Positions 10,641 through 22,119 of a stretch of 64,000 nucleotides of DNA are shown here, piece by piece (within the stretch, counting starts at the first letter, position 1; each line of letters opens with the position of its first letter). The translations under genes and the position numbers were made by a program. This DNA comes from Undaria pinnatifida. Its lineage: Eukaryota; Sar; Phaeophyceae; Laminariales; Alariaceae. A model generated the notes under the pieces. The model had not been told where the DNA came from. It worked only from the letters and a program-made list of their open reading frames with translations, and searched no databases. The stretch covers positions 557,984 to 621,983 of the forward strand of contig JABAKD010000003.1 of NCBI GenBank assembly GCA_012845835.1, given 5' to 3'.

Positions 10641-12700
10641 AGTGTTGGTTTTCTTTATGATTGACCTTCTTTAATACATGTTTTTTCAACTTTTGGAGAC
10701 GACTCCGTCTCCTGCCGGCGTGCCATCCTTCCGAGGTTTGCCCGCTTCGTCAGCAACCGCCGACATAGTTCTCTTCCAAAATATCATCTTCTCCGACACA
10801 AATTGCACATCAACCTCTTGGTAGGAGTCATTACTTTTCACCTTTCTTTACTCTCCTCTTCCTCACACCATCTTTAATAACAATCATGAGGGTGGGGCCG
10901 CCGAAGGCGGCGCCGCCCGATCCTTGTAAGGATATATAAAGTCATTATTTTGTTTCAGGGATTCGGTCAGGAGTTTTTTTTCGTCTCGGCCTGGGTATGC
11001 GACTCGCGGAACTGGAATTCTCGGTCAAATAGCTTCGTTCGAGCGGCGGCTTCGGGGGGCGGCTCCAACGCCCCTCGCCCTGCCGTGTCCGTTCCGCACA
11101 TCGACGTGAACGCGGACGGATGCCGAGCGAAACAAGCGAGAAGTTGCAAAAATACCACATGTCGAGAAGAAATTCCGGAGATTTTTGGTTGTATCTTAAT
11201 GTCTGCAGCGCCTGGATGATTTACAAAATTGGCATCATTTCCAAACGGTAGTTGCTAATGTTTTGAATTTTGCGGTGGCATATACAACTTATTATTATGT
11301 GGTCACAGATTGTGAGACAGAGTAAACCAAACAATTGCAATTAATCAAGGTATGAAGCAAGTGAAATGCTAGCGTACCGGGTACGTGAACACAACAAAAA
11401 ACAGACCAGAGACCATAACAAAAATAGAAAATAAACACAACGAACGGAGTGGTCGCTTTTAAAAATCGCAGTACGAGAAGCAACGTTTTGTCAGTCTTTT
11501 TCGTCGCCGCTCCAAAGAGTCGTTTCGTTTATATTGGTCCACGATCAACGATCCATCTTTCAGGACTGCATAAAAATATCCCACACGAATTTCATGTATA
11601 TTTATCCCCACAAACGAAGCCTGGATGCACTTCTAAAGGTAGGACCTAGGTGTGATTATCAAGGTATTGGTGTTTCGAACGCTTTGTTGTGTGTTCTTGC
11701 AAGAATTGCGCTGGCTACTGACTGTTGTTGTTGCTGGTCAATCCGTTCAGCATCTCGACGTGAACGCGGATGGATGCTGAGCGAGACAAGCGAGAAGCGC
11801 GCAAAAAGAGGTATTTAGAACGGTACTCTCCAGTTATTCTTCGGATCTTGACGTATGGAGCGGTTGATAAAATAAACCTTGGCAAGACATTATTTCCAAA
11901 TTGGCATAATATTTTGTCCCAAAGCTAATAATATTTACTGTAAAAAAATCCCCACGGCATTGCGGTAGGTTTCATAATGCATTTATTTATTCAATTTCTG
12001 TATAGGTACACGTACATACATACATGGATATAGACGTGGCAAGCGGACGCATGACGAAAACGAGGAGGAGGTAGTAGTGGTTACGATTACTGCCCCAGAA
12101 AAATCCACACAGCAGCATTGCGAGTGGCTGCGTCCCCGGGGCCTCGACGGAGGTATTATATGAGTTCGGACAACTCGACGGAGGTATTATATGAGTTCGG
12201 ACAACTCGACATGGTTTGTACTCTCGTGCAAGCAATATACTTCGAAGTGGGTACGTACGAGTAAGATCACACACAGCGATGCTCTATCATACACAATGTG
12301 CTTTTTGTCTATGACATATTTTATGGCATGGAGCGAGGGTGTACCATACATTTTCGACACGAAAAATAAGGGGAAAAGTAATCGTTCCTCCTGTTGTTAA
12401 GCTGCGCCACGCGAAGGTCGTAGTAAAAGTCGACAGTATCCACGGAAGAAACCAGTGAGTGGTATGCATTCGTCCTGTATCGCATCGTACGCGTTTGGTG
12501 TTTTTTTTCCCCGAGAAGACTCTTTGGAGGATGGCGTGCTTTGTTGTTGCTGTGGTCCCTGACTCCGTTGCTGTAATCGTTTGCCGGCCAAGTGCAAGCG
12601 GTCGTGTTGGTACGTAACTGACAAATAAGTTTGTGTTGCTTCGTACTTGACGTGCTCCTTGCTGCTGATTGCTGATTGATCATCTCTTCTACCAGTAGTG
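10641..12700. other. Mixed intronic sequence with a duplicated GC-rich patch
   Basis: 11097-11150 and 11757-11810 are diverged copies (ATCGACGTGAACGCGGACGG and TCTCGACGTGAACGCGGATG, both followed by AAGCGAGAAG), each followed by a similar GGCAT-ATTT tract. The first lies in a plus-strand frame 10950-11219; the second has a stop, so coding use is doubtful. A 32-bp tandem duplication (GGAGGTATTATATGAGTTCG) sits at 12149-12208. Confidence 0.4.
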
Positions 12701-12718
12701 ATTTTTGTTTTGTTTTTT

Positions 12719-13019
12719 TGGCACACTTCTACTCTCCATTTTCTGGACATACAAGCCGTGATCACAGGTGTCGTCCTTTTCCCCGCCCTGGTTATTGCCT
12801 TCATTTTGTTTTGCGCATATGTGGTTCAGCACCCACTGATCGTCGATTTTTCATCGAGTGTAGCTAACTCACGCTCTCGCGCTTTCCACAAGTCAATTAG
12901 TGCACAAGAAAAAGCCCCACAAAAATTTATACGAGAACGAACTCGGGGGCATTCGAACTCACAAAATTGACCTACGAGTATACCAGGCTCGAGGATAACC
13001 TGATACGCCACCGGGGCAG
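12719..13019 (-). mobile_element. tRNA-derived SINE, copy 1
   Basis: Read on the minus strand, the element starts GCCCCGGTGGCGTATCAGG near 13018, with a pol III A-box-like TGGCGTATCAGG, and has a B-box-like GAGTTCGAATGCC near 12960-12948. A tRNA-unrelated body follows (GCGAGAGCGTGAGTTAGC; GATGAAAAATCGACGA; GTGATCACGGCTTGT). The same head and body recur at 16790-17075; headless copies lie at 51890-52000, 56310-56480 and 61365-61475. Repetition of head plus body indicates a SINE rather than a tRNA gene. Confidence 0.75.
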
Positions 13020-13035
13020 TGAGTGATATAGAGCC

Positions 13036-13340
13036 GATCGCCCCGGTGGTCTAGTGGAGTTACACTATTGATACTATGAATGGCGTTGGTCCTTGAGTTA
13101 AATAACCACCGCGTTGTGAGCTTTGTTGAATATATTTATTTGCATAAAAGATACGAGAAGAAAAGGATCAACTAACTGCTGAAATCGCCTAGCAGCGTGG
13201 GTAGGTACACTTCGACGCGAATCGTCGAGGAAAGAAAATGCTGAATTCTTCTCGCGATAAAAATGAAGGCATGTACGGTAATAGGGACGGGGGAGGGGAG
13301 TCCGCTTTATGACCCTGGGTCTGAGTTATACTACTGCGAG
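13036..13340 (+). mobile_element. Second SINE-like element, head-to-head with copy 1
   Basis: Starts GCCCCGGTGGTCTAGTGGAG, a tRNA-like A-box segment in the opposite orientation to the SINE ending at 13019. Its tail (TCTTCTCGCGATAAAAATGA then GGGAGGGGAG) matches a family seen at 29577-29770, 29885-30080 and 60580-60775. No clear B box, so the head is probably degenerate. Confidence 0.45.
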
Positions 13341-13817
13341 GGCAAGAGTAGTGCGAGCATCACAATAGATGGGATGGGAAAAAGAAAAGAAGTAAAGTGT
13401 ATTACTGCTGCTGTAGTAATAATACGATACCCAAGCAAGTTGCATCGATCGACTCGATCTGGACCGACTGCTGTATATTATGCAATTGGTCTATGTACAA
13501 CTTCTCTAATCACAGGCCAATATGAGATGATGGTTATTGAACTTGCTGAAGTTCTTAGTGAGTGGTGGTTTCCTCTATCCACGAACCCCGGCCGAGCCGA
13601 TCAATCGAAGGTTGGGTTACACTGTGCGGGGTGATATCGAGGCAGGGGGTCAAATGAAATGTCCGCGTACCGCGGGGTTGGGGTATACGAATACAAAGTC
13701 AGCAGTAGCGCGAGTTGCCCCATTTTTTTCTAGTTGAAAATAACTTAAAGGGTTTCTGAACCGGGGTTGGACCCTGTTCTGTGGTGCTGGCGTTGTATAC
13801 GAACCTCAGCTAGCTAA

Positions 13818-14700
13818 GGCTTCCACACCGTGCGGTGTGGTATTGACCCGGGAGAAGTCGGTTTTCGTCCCCGGTTTGTTGGCGTTGATGGGGTATGGAA
13901 GGATTTCTGGAACGGCGATGGGGCCCTATCCTCATCGGGTGCGTCGAAACGCCCCCCGCCCGTTTGCTGGTCTATCTCCTCACCGGATGTCCCTGGCTCT
14001 ATGAGCTGTGCAGCCACTCAATGATAAGCCAACGTGAATGATAGATTATTATCGCACCATCGCGCGGGGCTGTGTCGGCCCGCGGGAGAAATCGGATATC
14101 GCCCCCGGTTTGTCAGGAGTTCTGAAACGGGCACAGGACTCTATATCCTCCCGTGGTGGCGTTGCCCTCATGTCCGAGCCCCAGCCAATCAGTGGTAAGC
14201 GAATATGGTTGGAGTTCCACGTCGTGCGGGGTGGTGTCGACACGGGAGATCATCGTTATTGTTCCTGCGTTTTTGGAGCTGTAGAGACTCGGGGGATTCA
14301 TGAATCGGGGATGGGACCCCATTTTCCACGTGTGCGACAGAAATGCCCCCCATTGATGGGCCTCTATCCGCCTAGGACGGCGCTGTGGAGCTCGAACAAA
14401 TCAGCGATTAGCCAACGGGATTGGGGTTTTCTCACCGTGCAGGGTGGTGTCGACCCGAAAAAACTCGGTTTGCTTCCCCGGTTGATGGAAGTTTTAGAGA
14501 TGTGGAACGACCTCTGGACCGGGGATGGGACCCTATATCCTCCGGAGGTGGAGCTGGCTCAACATGCGAACCATGGCCAATCAGAAAGTCAGTCGGCCGG
14601 TGGGGTTGGGATTTCCACACCGTGCGGGGAGGTATCATGTGTGGATGGATTCCGATCTCGGCATGCGACCCTATCGTGCCCGGGTGACGCTTACTTTGTG
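13818..14700 (+). repeat. 205-bp satellite, locus A (about 4 copies)
   Basis: A unit of about 205 bp repeats with TTCCACACCGTGCGGGG(T/C)GG, TATCGACCCGGG, CGTCCCCGG(T/G)TTGT, TGGAAGGATTTCTG, GGGATGGGACCCTATCCTCC and GCCAATCAGCGATTAGCC. The same unit forms locus B at 41455-42690, 27 kb away. Copies diverge from each other and the frames do not persist. Confidence 0.8.
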
Positions 14701-16030
14701 TATGAATCCTGTCCAATGCGCGATCAGACAAAACTGACATATTTTTTTTTTCGTCCAATAAAACTCGAGTCCGAAATACGTCGCTGACAAAATCGTGAGC
14801 GCTGTAGTCGCGTACTGTATCTACAAGAAGTGAGCGATCTACACAGCTAGCAACAAGCAGCAGCATTGCAACAGCATTCGAGGAGTCGAATGACGAAGGC
14901 AGTCATACCACCGTGTTTCGCGCCTGGAACAACGTCAGCACGTCTCTCCACGATCAGACAACACACAGACGGTCGACCTGGGAGGCTCGGGTCAAGATGA
15001 TACTATTATATAATGCATTGTATATTTCAGAAGCTGGCTCAGTGCGCGTCTCTCAGTGGCTACGAAGAAGACACGCAACGGACATGGTCAGTCACCTTAC
15101 TGGCCCCAGATGCTTGATTGAGTTAAAATATCATAAGAAACGCACTTAACACGTTTTGTCGCCAGACTAAAGGGTCAGTCGGCGTGTGGTCGGATTTATC
15201 CGATCAAAATCTGGTGAATGAAGCTAGGAACCGGATTCATTAAAAAAAACGGTAGCTATTAATAGTAGTACATTGTTATGATTAATGGCCTCTATCGAAC
15301 TCTTGGCATTACCTTACATACTGTACGTGCAGACTATGATTGTGTGTGGTGACTTTTTTAGTCTACCAAGTATTGAATCGAACAATTCGAAGTGCTGCCC
15401 TGTCCTACCCGAAGCATGGGTGCCGGCGATGCACCCATGCGGAGCCCTTGTAATAAGGATAATATAATACTCCCGCCCCACACCACCACCTGAAGGCCCC
15501 TGCGTAGAGCTCTGCCCCCCATGGTCTGGGTGTGCTGATCCCGGAATCCGGTTCGATTTGTGCTTATTGGTTGACCTCGCTCGTGCCAGATGCCTCGAAG
15601 CAGCCGGCAGCCTGTCAGTGCGCTGCTACTGACTGGTAGAATTGTGGCCTCGGACAAAGCCCAACCTCGGCCGACTCCAGCGGTACTCGCCGGGGCGAAC
15701 TCCTCCCAGGATCAAATACATACGCCCGTGGCTCGCTCTGCTGCCCCAGCTATCTCTGCCTCGGATGTTTGTGTTGTGTCTGTTACAGCTCAGCTGCGTC
15801 GCCGCTTTTTTCTGCGCAAGTTTCATCCTTGTATGAATGTTGTGATAGCATCGTTCGTTGTTCCGATGGGTGTGTTTTTTGCTTTCCACAAGAAACGCTG
15901 CATTAAAAAAGTGACTATTGCTGCTGCAGTTTGTCCAACATACAGCAGTAGTACGCACGCTGCGGGAGGGTTTCCGGTACTCTGCTGTGATATTTTTTAA
16001 AATACTGCTGTGCAACCACCTGTATATTAG
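14700..16030. other. Non-coding intronic sequence
   Basis: No exon supported. Plus-strand frames near 15590-16000 and 15642-15836 are GC-rich but overlap each other in different frames and lack matching splice sites. Nothing else recognised. Confidence 0.35.
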
Positions 16031-16035
16031 TGAAA

Positions 16036-16170
16036 CATAGATGTACCACGCAGCTTGCAAAGTTGAGTTTCAACCATTCCATTAGGATTTTAGGAAAAAT
16101 TGAAAAACGCCAGCTGTGAGTACGACCGACTGAATGGTTGAAACTGAACTTTGCAAGCTGCGTGGTACAT
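16036..16170. mobile_element. Palindromic MITE (GTACCACGCAGCTTGCAAAG ends)
   Basis: The left arm GTACCACGCAGCTTGCAAAG...TTGAGTTTCAACCATT is mirrored by AATGGTTGAAACTGAACTTTGCAAGCTGCGTGGTAC, giving near-perfect inverted arms of about 37 bp around a short core. Related full or half copies: 3660-3730, 16245-16320, 19676-19742, 23095-23255, 36955-37035, 40672-40750, 43425-43495, 57765-57842 and 60845-60935. Confidence 0.75.
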
Positions 16171-16789
16171 TAGATCTGTGTTTCATTTCTGATATGGTGT
16201 TTGTGAAATAAACCTGGTTGTTAATACATAGAAATACTTCAAATTAAGTATCACACACAGCTTGCAAAGATGAGTTTCGACAAAATATTCGATCTCACAG
16301 CTGGAGTGTATTTTAATTTTTATAAAATTGAAAAACAATCGGCGAACGCCACGCGGAGGGACTTCAAATTTTGAACAAATTACCGACGGACATGGCCCTG
16401 TTAAATTTTAAGGCAGACGACAGAAAGCGGTATACCGCCACCATTCCGCGCCACCGTGCGGTACAGAATACACCTAGGTTTTTGACCCCGATCCGCGACG
16501 CTAATCAGTCAACTCAGCCTCGTACCGGTTGTTGACACCAACTCCTTGCGGCACATCGTACCGCGGCTTCTCAGCTCGGCCGTCACGTTTCCGGACGCGA
16601 CCCATGACGCTTCCTGTCGCAAAAATACACCATGCCGACCGACTTTATCCAAGCTCTTCACGGCTCATAGCCTTTCAATTTCGAACGAATCTCAACCATG
16701 GGCACAACGTCAGGTAGCATCCATAGAACGACGCGCTTTCACATTCCTTCATATTTCGGATTCCTTTAGAGATATGGGTATATATATAT

Positions 16790-17075
16790 TCGCACACTTG
16801 CACTTTCCAGCTTTTGGACAAGCCGTGGTCACAGGTGTCGTCCCTTCCCCCCGGTTCTTGCCTCCAATTTTTATCGCGCATAGGGTTCAGCAATCCCACT
16901 GCTCGTCGATTTTTCATCGAGTGTTGCTAACTCATGCTCTCGCGTTTTCGGAAAGTCAATTTGTGCGCAAGAAAAACTCCCCACGAATTTATTTGAGTAT
17001 GCACTCGGGGGGATTCGAATTCACGAAACTGACCTGTACCAGGCTCAAGGATGACCTGCTACGCCACCGGGGCGA
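16790..17075 (-). mobile_element. tRNA-derived SINE, copy 2
   Basis: The minus strand begins GCCCCGGTGGCGTAGCAGG at 17073, with A-box-like TGGCGTAGCAGG and a good B box (GAATTCGAATCC). The body matches copy 1, including GCGAGAGCATGAGTTAGC, a TCGATGAAAAATCGACGAGC palindrome and GTGACCACGGCTTGTCC. Better preserved than copy 1. Confidence 0.8.
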
Positions 17076-17715
17076 CCGGCTAATATACCTACCCCCAACG
17101 AATCTCACTTTTTTGACACTCAACAACCCATCTCCCTCGCCTCGGCAAAAGGCTTCTAAGCCGGAGCACGCATCCATACCTATTGTGACTTCCGCTAAAA
17201 CAAACCTACCCGACCATATCCGTGTCGGTAGACCGACTGCGTGGCTACAAAATACATGTAGAAGGCTATGTACAAGACTGCATGTAATATACTACCGATG
17301 CTCCACATTTCGATAATCGAAAGCCGCTGTTTCGTACATAACCAGCAGTGTACGACCACACAGATGACGCCACCACTCAAGAACCTCTTTTTTGTTCAAT
17401 AGGTTTTGGGGTATGGGTAGTGTATTTGTATAGGTTATTTTCCGGGCGTCTCAAGTGTGCCCAAGTTCTTGACTACCAAGTGTAGGTGGTGGCGTCTGCA
17501 CCTTGCGTGAATTTCAACATAATGCGGTATACGAATTCGCAAGGCGGACGTCATCGGATGTATGTGTGGGCCAACAGGGTCGTTCGCGTATAGCGGGACC
17601 GTCACTTCCTCTTTGTCCCTTTGCCCCAGACTTTCCCCGCCATCCATACATACGTAACCCAATACTGGAGCCTGTCCTGTGACCACGGACTTGATTATTA
17701 TGCGAGTTAATGTGA

Positions 17716-17726
17716 GAACAACAACG

Positions 17727-17803
<77 letters not shown>
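17716..17803 (+). repeat. (AAC)n microsatellite
   Basis: About 29 near-perfect AAC/ACA units. It generates artificial poly-Thr and poly-Val frames. Confidence 0.95.
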
Positions 17804-17804
<1 letters not shown>

Positions 17805-18317
17805 TATCTAATACGCGTACGTGGGGTGTGCGAGCCACGTATGGTGCGAGCTATGTATGGTTGAACAGCGGTTCGTGCTGTGTGCAGAAGGGGTTTTACA
17901 ATGATTGTTCTGAAGGGATCCAAAATATGAAGGAATGTGAAAGCGCGTCGTTCTATGGATGCTACATGACGTTGTGCCCATGGTTGAGATTCGGCCGGAA
18001 ATTGAAAGGCTATGGGCCGTGAAGAGCCTGGGGCAAATTCGGTCCCCATGGTGTATTTTGCGACAGAAAGCGTTATGGGGCGCGCCAGGAAACGGTGACG
18101 GCCGAGCTGAGAAGCCGCGGTACGATGTACCGAAAGGAGTTGGTGTCAACAACCGGTACGAGGCTGAGTTGACCAATCCGCGTCGCGGATCGGGGTCAAA
18201 AACCTAGGTGCATCCTGCTGTACCGCATGGTGGCGTGGAATGGTGGCGGTATACCGCTCTCTGTCGTCTGCCTTCAATTTCACTACACTCTCGTACGAGT
18301 ACACTATTTTTTTCAGG

Positions 18318-18690
18318 GCTTGTCATGGACCGGCCCGGCCCGGCCCATCATTTTTTCATGTAGTGGGCCGCGGCCGGCCCGGCCCATCCACTTTTTTTTT
18401 CATGGGCTGCGGCCCGGCCCGGCCCATTAATTTTTCATAGGATGGGCCACGGCCCGGCCCGGCTCATCAATTTTTTTGAGGATGGGCCGTGGCCCGGCCC
18501 GGCCCATCAAATTTTCAGAGGCCGGGCCGCCGCCCGGCCCGGCCCGTCAATTTCTTTTAGAGGGTGGGCTGCGGCCCGGGCCGGCCCATGACATTCGCAG
18601 CGAGGCCCATAATACACGGGCTTCATATGGGCCGGCCCGTGGATTTGAAGAGCCGGCCCATGGGTCGGCCCACGGGCTGGCCCATGTTCT
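18318..18690 (+). repeat. GGCCCGGCCCGGCCCATCAATTTTT array, locus 1
   Basis: About eight units of 45-60 bp alternate a GC block (GGGCCGCGGCCCGGCCCGGCCCA) with an AT block (TCAATTTTT(T)CA). The strict alternation of extreme GC and AT in one orientation also occurs at 22120-22840. Confidence 0.85.
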
Positions 18691-18747
18691 ACCCCGTACT
18701 AAAAAGTGCACACTGACGTTCTTTTATATTTTCGTATTGATTATTAT

Positions 18748-19592
18748 CAGGGTAGTCCTCGGGAAAATTCCCGAGGTAATTTTCCCGTGCTGTACGTCGG
18801 TCCCGGTACTCGGCGGAATACCGTCATATTTGGGCAAACCGTGTACCGCCGAAGGCGGTACCGTCAAAAATCGAAAAACCGTCAACCGTTTAAAAAGTAC
18901 CGTCATTTTGCAGCACCGCCATAAAAGTACCGTCAAATAAGCGAAGTACCGTTTCCCGTTTAGAAACACCGTCATATTCAGAACCGTCAAAGATTGTAGG
19001 GTGATGGTTTTCATTGAATGTTTTCATGTTTTAGGTTTTATTGTTTTATTGTTTACAGTATTAGTATTGTTTTATTGTCTTATTTTGGTGCTAAATGTCT
19101 AAATGTTGTTTCGCGTGAGGCTGGTGAGTTTGTCAGCTTGACGGTTCGACGATTAGTCTAGCCTCTATTCGTCCGTTCTATATAGGTATGCAGGAACATC
19201 AGCGGGGTGGTCCCGGCATGCTTGATCGCCGCCCGGCAGGTACTGTCAAGTATTTCGTCATTCGTAATTCTGTATTTCTCAGTGGCGGAACCGTCATATT
19301 TCAGTACCCTCAAAAAAGTACCGTCAAATTTGGCAGTACCGGGACCGGTACCGTCGTTTTGCAGTACCGCCAAAAAAGTACCGTCAAATATCGAAAAACC
19401 GTCTACCGTCTAGAAAATACCGTCACTTTTCGATACCGCCGAAAAAGTACCGTCAAATTCGGCGATACCGTGTACCGCCAAAAGTGGTACCGTGAGAAAT
19501 CGAAATACCGTCAACCGTTTGAAAAGTACCGTCATTTCGCAATACCGTCCGATCTGGTACCGTAAAAAAAAACGGTACCGAGGACTACCCTG
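18748..19592. mobile_element. Non-autonomous hAT-type DNA transposon, 845 bp
   Basis: Perfect 15-bp terminal inverted repeats CAGGGTAGTCCTCGG at both ends, flanked by a perfect 8-bp target duplication ATTATTAT (18740-18747 and 19593-19600). The CAGGG start and 8-bp duplication are hallmarks of the hAT superfamily. The interior contains many TACCGTCAAA/TACCGCC words on both sides of a unique core (about 19000-19240), resembling subterminal transposase-binding repeats. No transposase is encoded, so it must have been mobilised in trans. Confidence 0.88.
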
Positions 19593-19675
19593 ATTATTAT
19601 CGGCTAATAGTATTGCCAGGTATTAGACATAATTTTATACCGATTCGTAGCCGTTTTATTTTGAAACATTCTCAA

Positions 19676-19742
19676 CTCGTCAGCTGTGACTGAAAAATTT
19701 GTGTCGAGTGTCGATACACATCTTTGCAAGCTGCGTGATACC
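19676..19742 (-). mobile_element. Half copy of the GCAGCTTGCAAAG MITE
   Basis: Contains TCAGCTGTGA and ATCTTTGCAAGCTGCGTGATA, the inner and outer landmarks of the palindromic MITE family, in one arm only. Confidence 0.55.
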
Positions 19743-20089
19743 CCTTATTCATTTCAGGATCTACTATCATCATACTTCCCGTAGCTGCTTCCGGCCCATG
19801 AGGCACACACATCCACTGCCCACTGAGTCTTGATCCATCAACCAGCTACAACGTAGCAAATCCAATGCGTGCTCCGATAGATTATGTTCCGACTGGTGGA
19901 CCACCACCTCCTTCTGTTCCTGCGACGTCCACACCAGCAGCATGACCTGCTGCTGCGATACCCGCACCTGCTACAACAGCTGCTGCAACGCCTGCACCTG
20001 CTCACGGTCTTTCATCCGAAGAGAACAAAGATAACGCTCTACCTGGTAGTTTTTTTTTCTTTTCGTGGCGGCTTTCCATGCGACTGCAG

Positions 20090-21755
20090 CAGCAGCAAGC
20101 TTCATTCTTGGTTCGACAACGACACCCACAAAGAAAGGTCAATGTCACTACGGGTTTCGGCTCAAAGGTGCCCCCTGTCTGGCCCTGCTTCGCGAAGTAA
20201 GTGTTCACCGGCGATTCTGTCTGGGCCGAACCATGGCGACAACGTCAAATAATTGCTGTCTAAAGCGCGGAGAAGGCAAGGAGTGTCCCCTGTGCACTCA
20301 CAACTGTACGAAGGCTTTGATAAGACATTGCAGAAGGATGACGACGCAGAGTGGAAGTTGGTTGTCGCCGCGACCAGGAGATCAGCACAAAAGCAACGTT
20401 TCAGCGCGCAGAGGCGTTCGTCGAGGCATCAGGTGGGTAGTTGTGAAGATCGTGCTTCTACGATTCGTAATCATTTCGAGAAAGAGGGCAAGAGTTTCTT
20501 GGCTGGACACAAGATACTCTTGATGGGGATACAAGTTGTGTATCAACGAGAATATACATGCACGAGGTAGTGTACAGCAGTGTACAGCGTAGATGTCGTT
20601 CCGATATTAAGTCGACTAAACTTGCATCATCTGTCATGTTGTGCTTTGTAAAAAAAGAATAGGAGTATAATTTATATTTGTTGTTATTTTGTTTCCGTTG
20701 TTGGATTATGATATCTCTTTTTTTCGTTTCTTCTTTTCTTTCGTTTTGCTTGCTTGCCAAGCAAAGGGGCAGCATCGCCACAGCTAGCTAGCGCAGAGCG
20801 CAATAGGTGTAGCGTGGTGAGAGGAGAGGCTGGGCACCGCGTGGGCAAGCAAACACCACAACAGCGAGGACCAGAGGGTCGGGGTTGGGATGGGCTGGGC
20901 TGGGCTGGGACGGCTGAACGCAGCTATTGGAAACGAAGGCATGCACCGAAACTATAAATAATAAATACTCCGTACATTGGTTTACTATGACTGTCTCACA
21001 GCAGTTTGTGACCACATAATTTGTATATCTCTATCATAGGATGAAGAATCAGCACGGGCAATGGGTGTACTGATTTCGCTCGGAAAAAAGAACGGATTAC
21101 GTAACAAAAAATTGTTAATTTGAATTTCATCACAATGTCGTATATTACTTCTATAAATCCTACTGTATACAACAGAAGGCTATAGAATAGCGGAGAAGGT
21201 ACTCGTATACGACACAAGAAATAATACTAAGAGATGTACTTCGAAGTAAAAGACGACAGACTCTGCTGGACGGGTCCTAAATTGTCGAATTCCTGCTAAA
21301 AGTGCTGCTTGCTGCTGTGCATTGCAAATATTTCAAGTTATAAATTAAAAGAAAAATTGATAACTTCAATGATCTGCTTGGTGCTTCGTACTGTATACCT
21401 TGGTAGACAAGAAACAGCTGATACCAGGATACGCATTTAATATTTCCCTCTAATACCCGTTCCATTTCGTTCATGATTATGTTTATTTGTGTAAATTCCT
21501 CTGGCACAGGGCACGGTGCCGTCGACATCGAGTCAACAGAGCAATCATCATGTGGGTGGCGCTTCGTCAGAGTCCCCACCCCCCCTCTGCAAGACGCTGG
21601 TTGGGAAGGGTACTTCTCTCGAGGGGGGCTTTAGCCACTCAGCCGTCCTCTTTGACGAACAGCGAGAGATGAAGCTCGTACGCGCGAAGGCGCTACGAAG
21701 CCTTGCTGCAAAGGCGCAGGCTGTCGTTGAAGGGGATGTGGGATATTTAGTCTAG
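20090..21755 (+). CDS. Candidate nested gene of unknown function (3' exons)
   Basis: Three candidate exons share compatible phases: 20090-20196 (acceptor GACTGCAG, strong donor GAA|GTAAGT), 20334-20432 (acceptor ATTGCAG, donor CAG|GTGGGT) and 21510-21755 (acceptor GGCACAG, stop TAG). Their reading gives FRLKGAPCLALLRE, then DDDAEWKLVVAATRRSAQ, then a soluble charged C-terminus (REMKLVRAKALRSLAAKAQA). No family recognised. The 5' end is unresolved: a proline/alanine-rich frame at about 19800-20045 would be a natural upstream exon, but it has an in-frame TGA and would need a 44-nt intron. The gene lies antisense inside the giant PDZ-gene intron. It could be a real nested gene or a decayed insert. 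Confidence 0.4.
20580..21505. other. Intronic or spacer sequence
   Basis: AT-rich with a GGGCTGGGCTGGGCTGGGA patch near 20890-20910. It would be the last intron of the nested candidate gene. Nothing else seen. Confidence 0.35.
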
Positions 21756-22119
21756 AAGAGGGTGGTGCTCGTGAGACGTGATAGGCCACAACATGTGGAT
21801 GAGCAGCTGCACTCTCGTCAAGGTTGTTTATGGGGCAGTATACACAGCAGCAGTTAGTTGTTGTTTCTTAGGGCAGTTTGTTGTTTGGTTCTTCTTGGGT
21901 CCTGTCTGGAGTATAGTTTACGCTAGGCGCTGGCGGCAGCAACAGCGGGTTGTGCTTGGTATGCAGAGATACGTCTGATTTATGAACCATCTTCAGTTTT
22001 CGTTCAGTATGCATATCGCGAGTATCGAAGCCATTTGTTTTCCTCGCCTGTTGTTGTGGCTGTTTTTTGCTGCGAAACAAAGTGTAAACCGCTCTTCTGC
22101 GGCTTTTATTTGCACAGGT

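Noticed and set aside
10950..11219. Plus-strand exon candidate (RAAASGGGSNAPRPAVSVPH)
   Set aside because: Its duplicated counterpart at 11757 has a stop, and no splice partner was found; kept only as a duplicated GC-rich patch.
12943..13019. A functional tRNA gene
   Set aside because: A- and B-box-like motifs exist, but the cloverleaf arms do not pair well and the same head is joined to a repeated body elsewhere, as in SINEs.
17435..18049. 204-codon minus-strand ORF
   Set aside because: Mostly the (AAC)n tract read as poly-Val, joined to non-coding flanks that match repeats elsewhere in the window.
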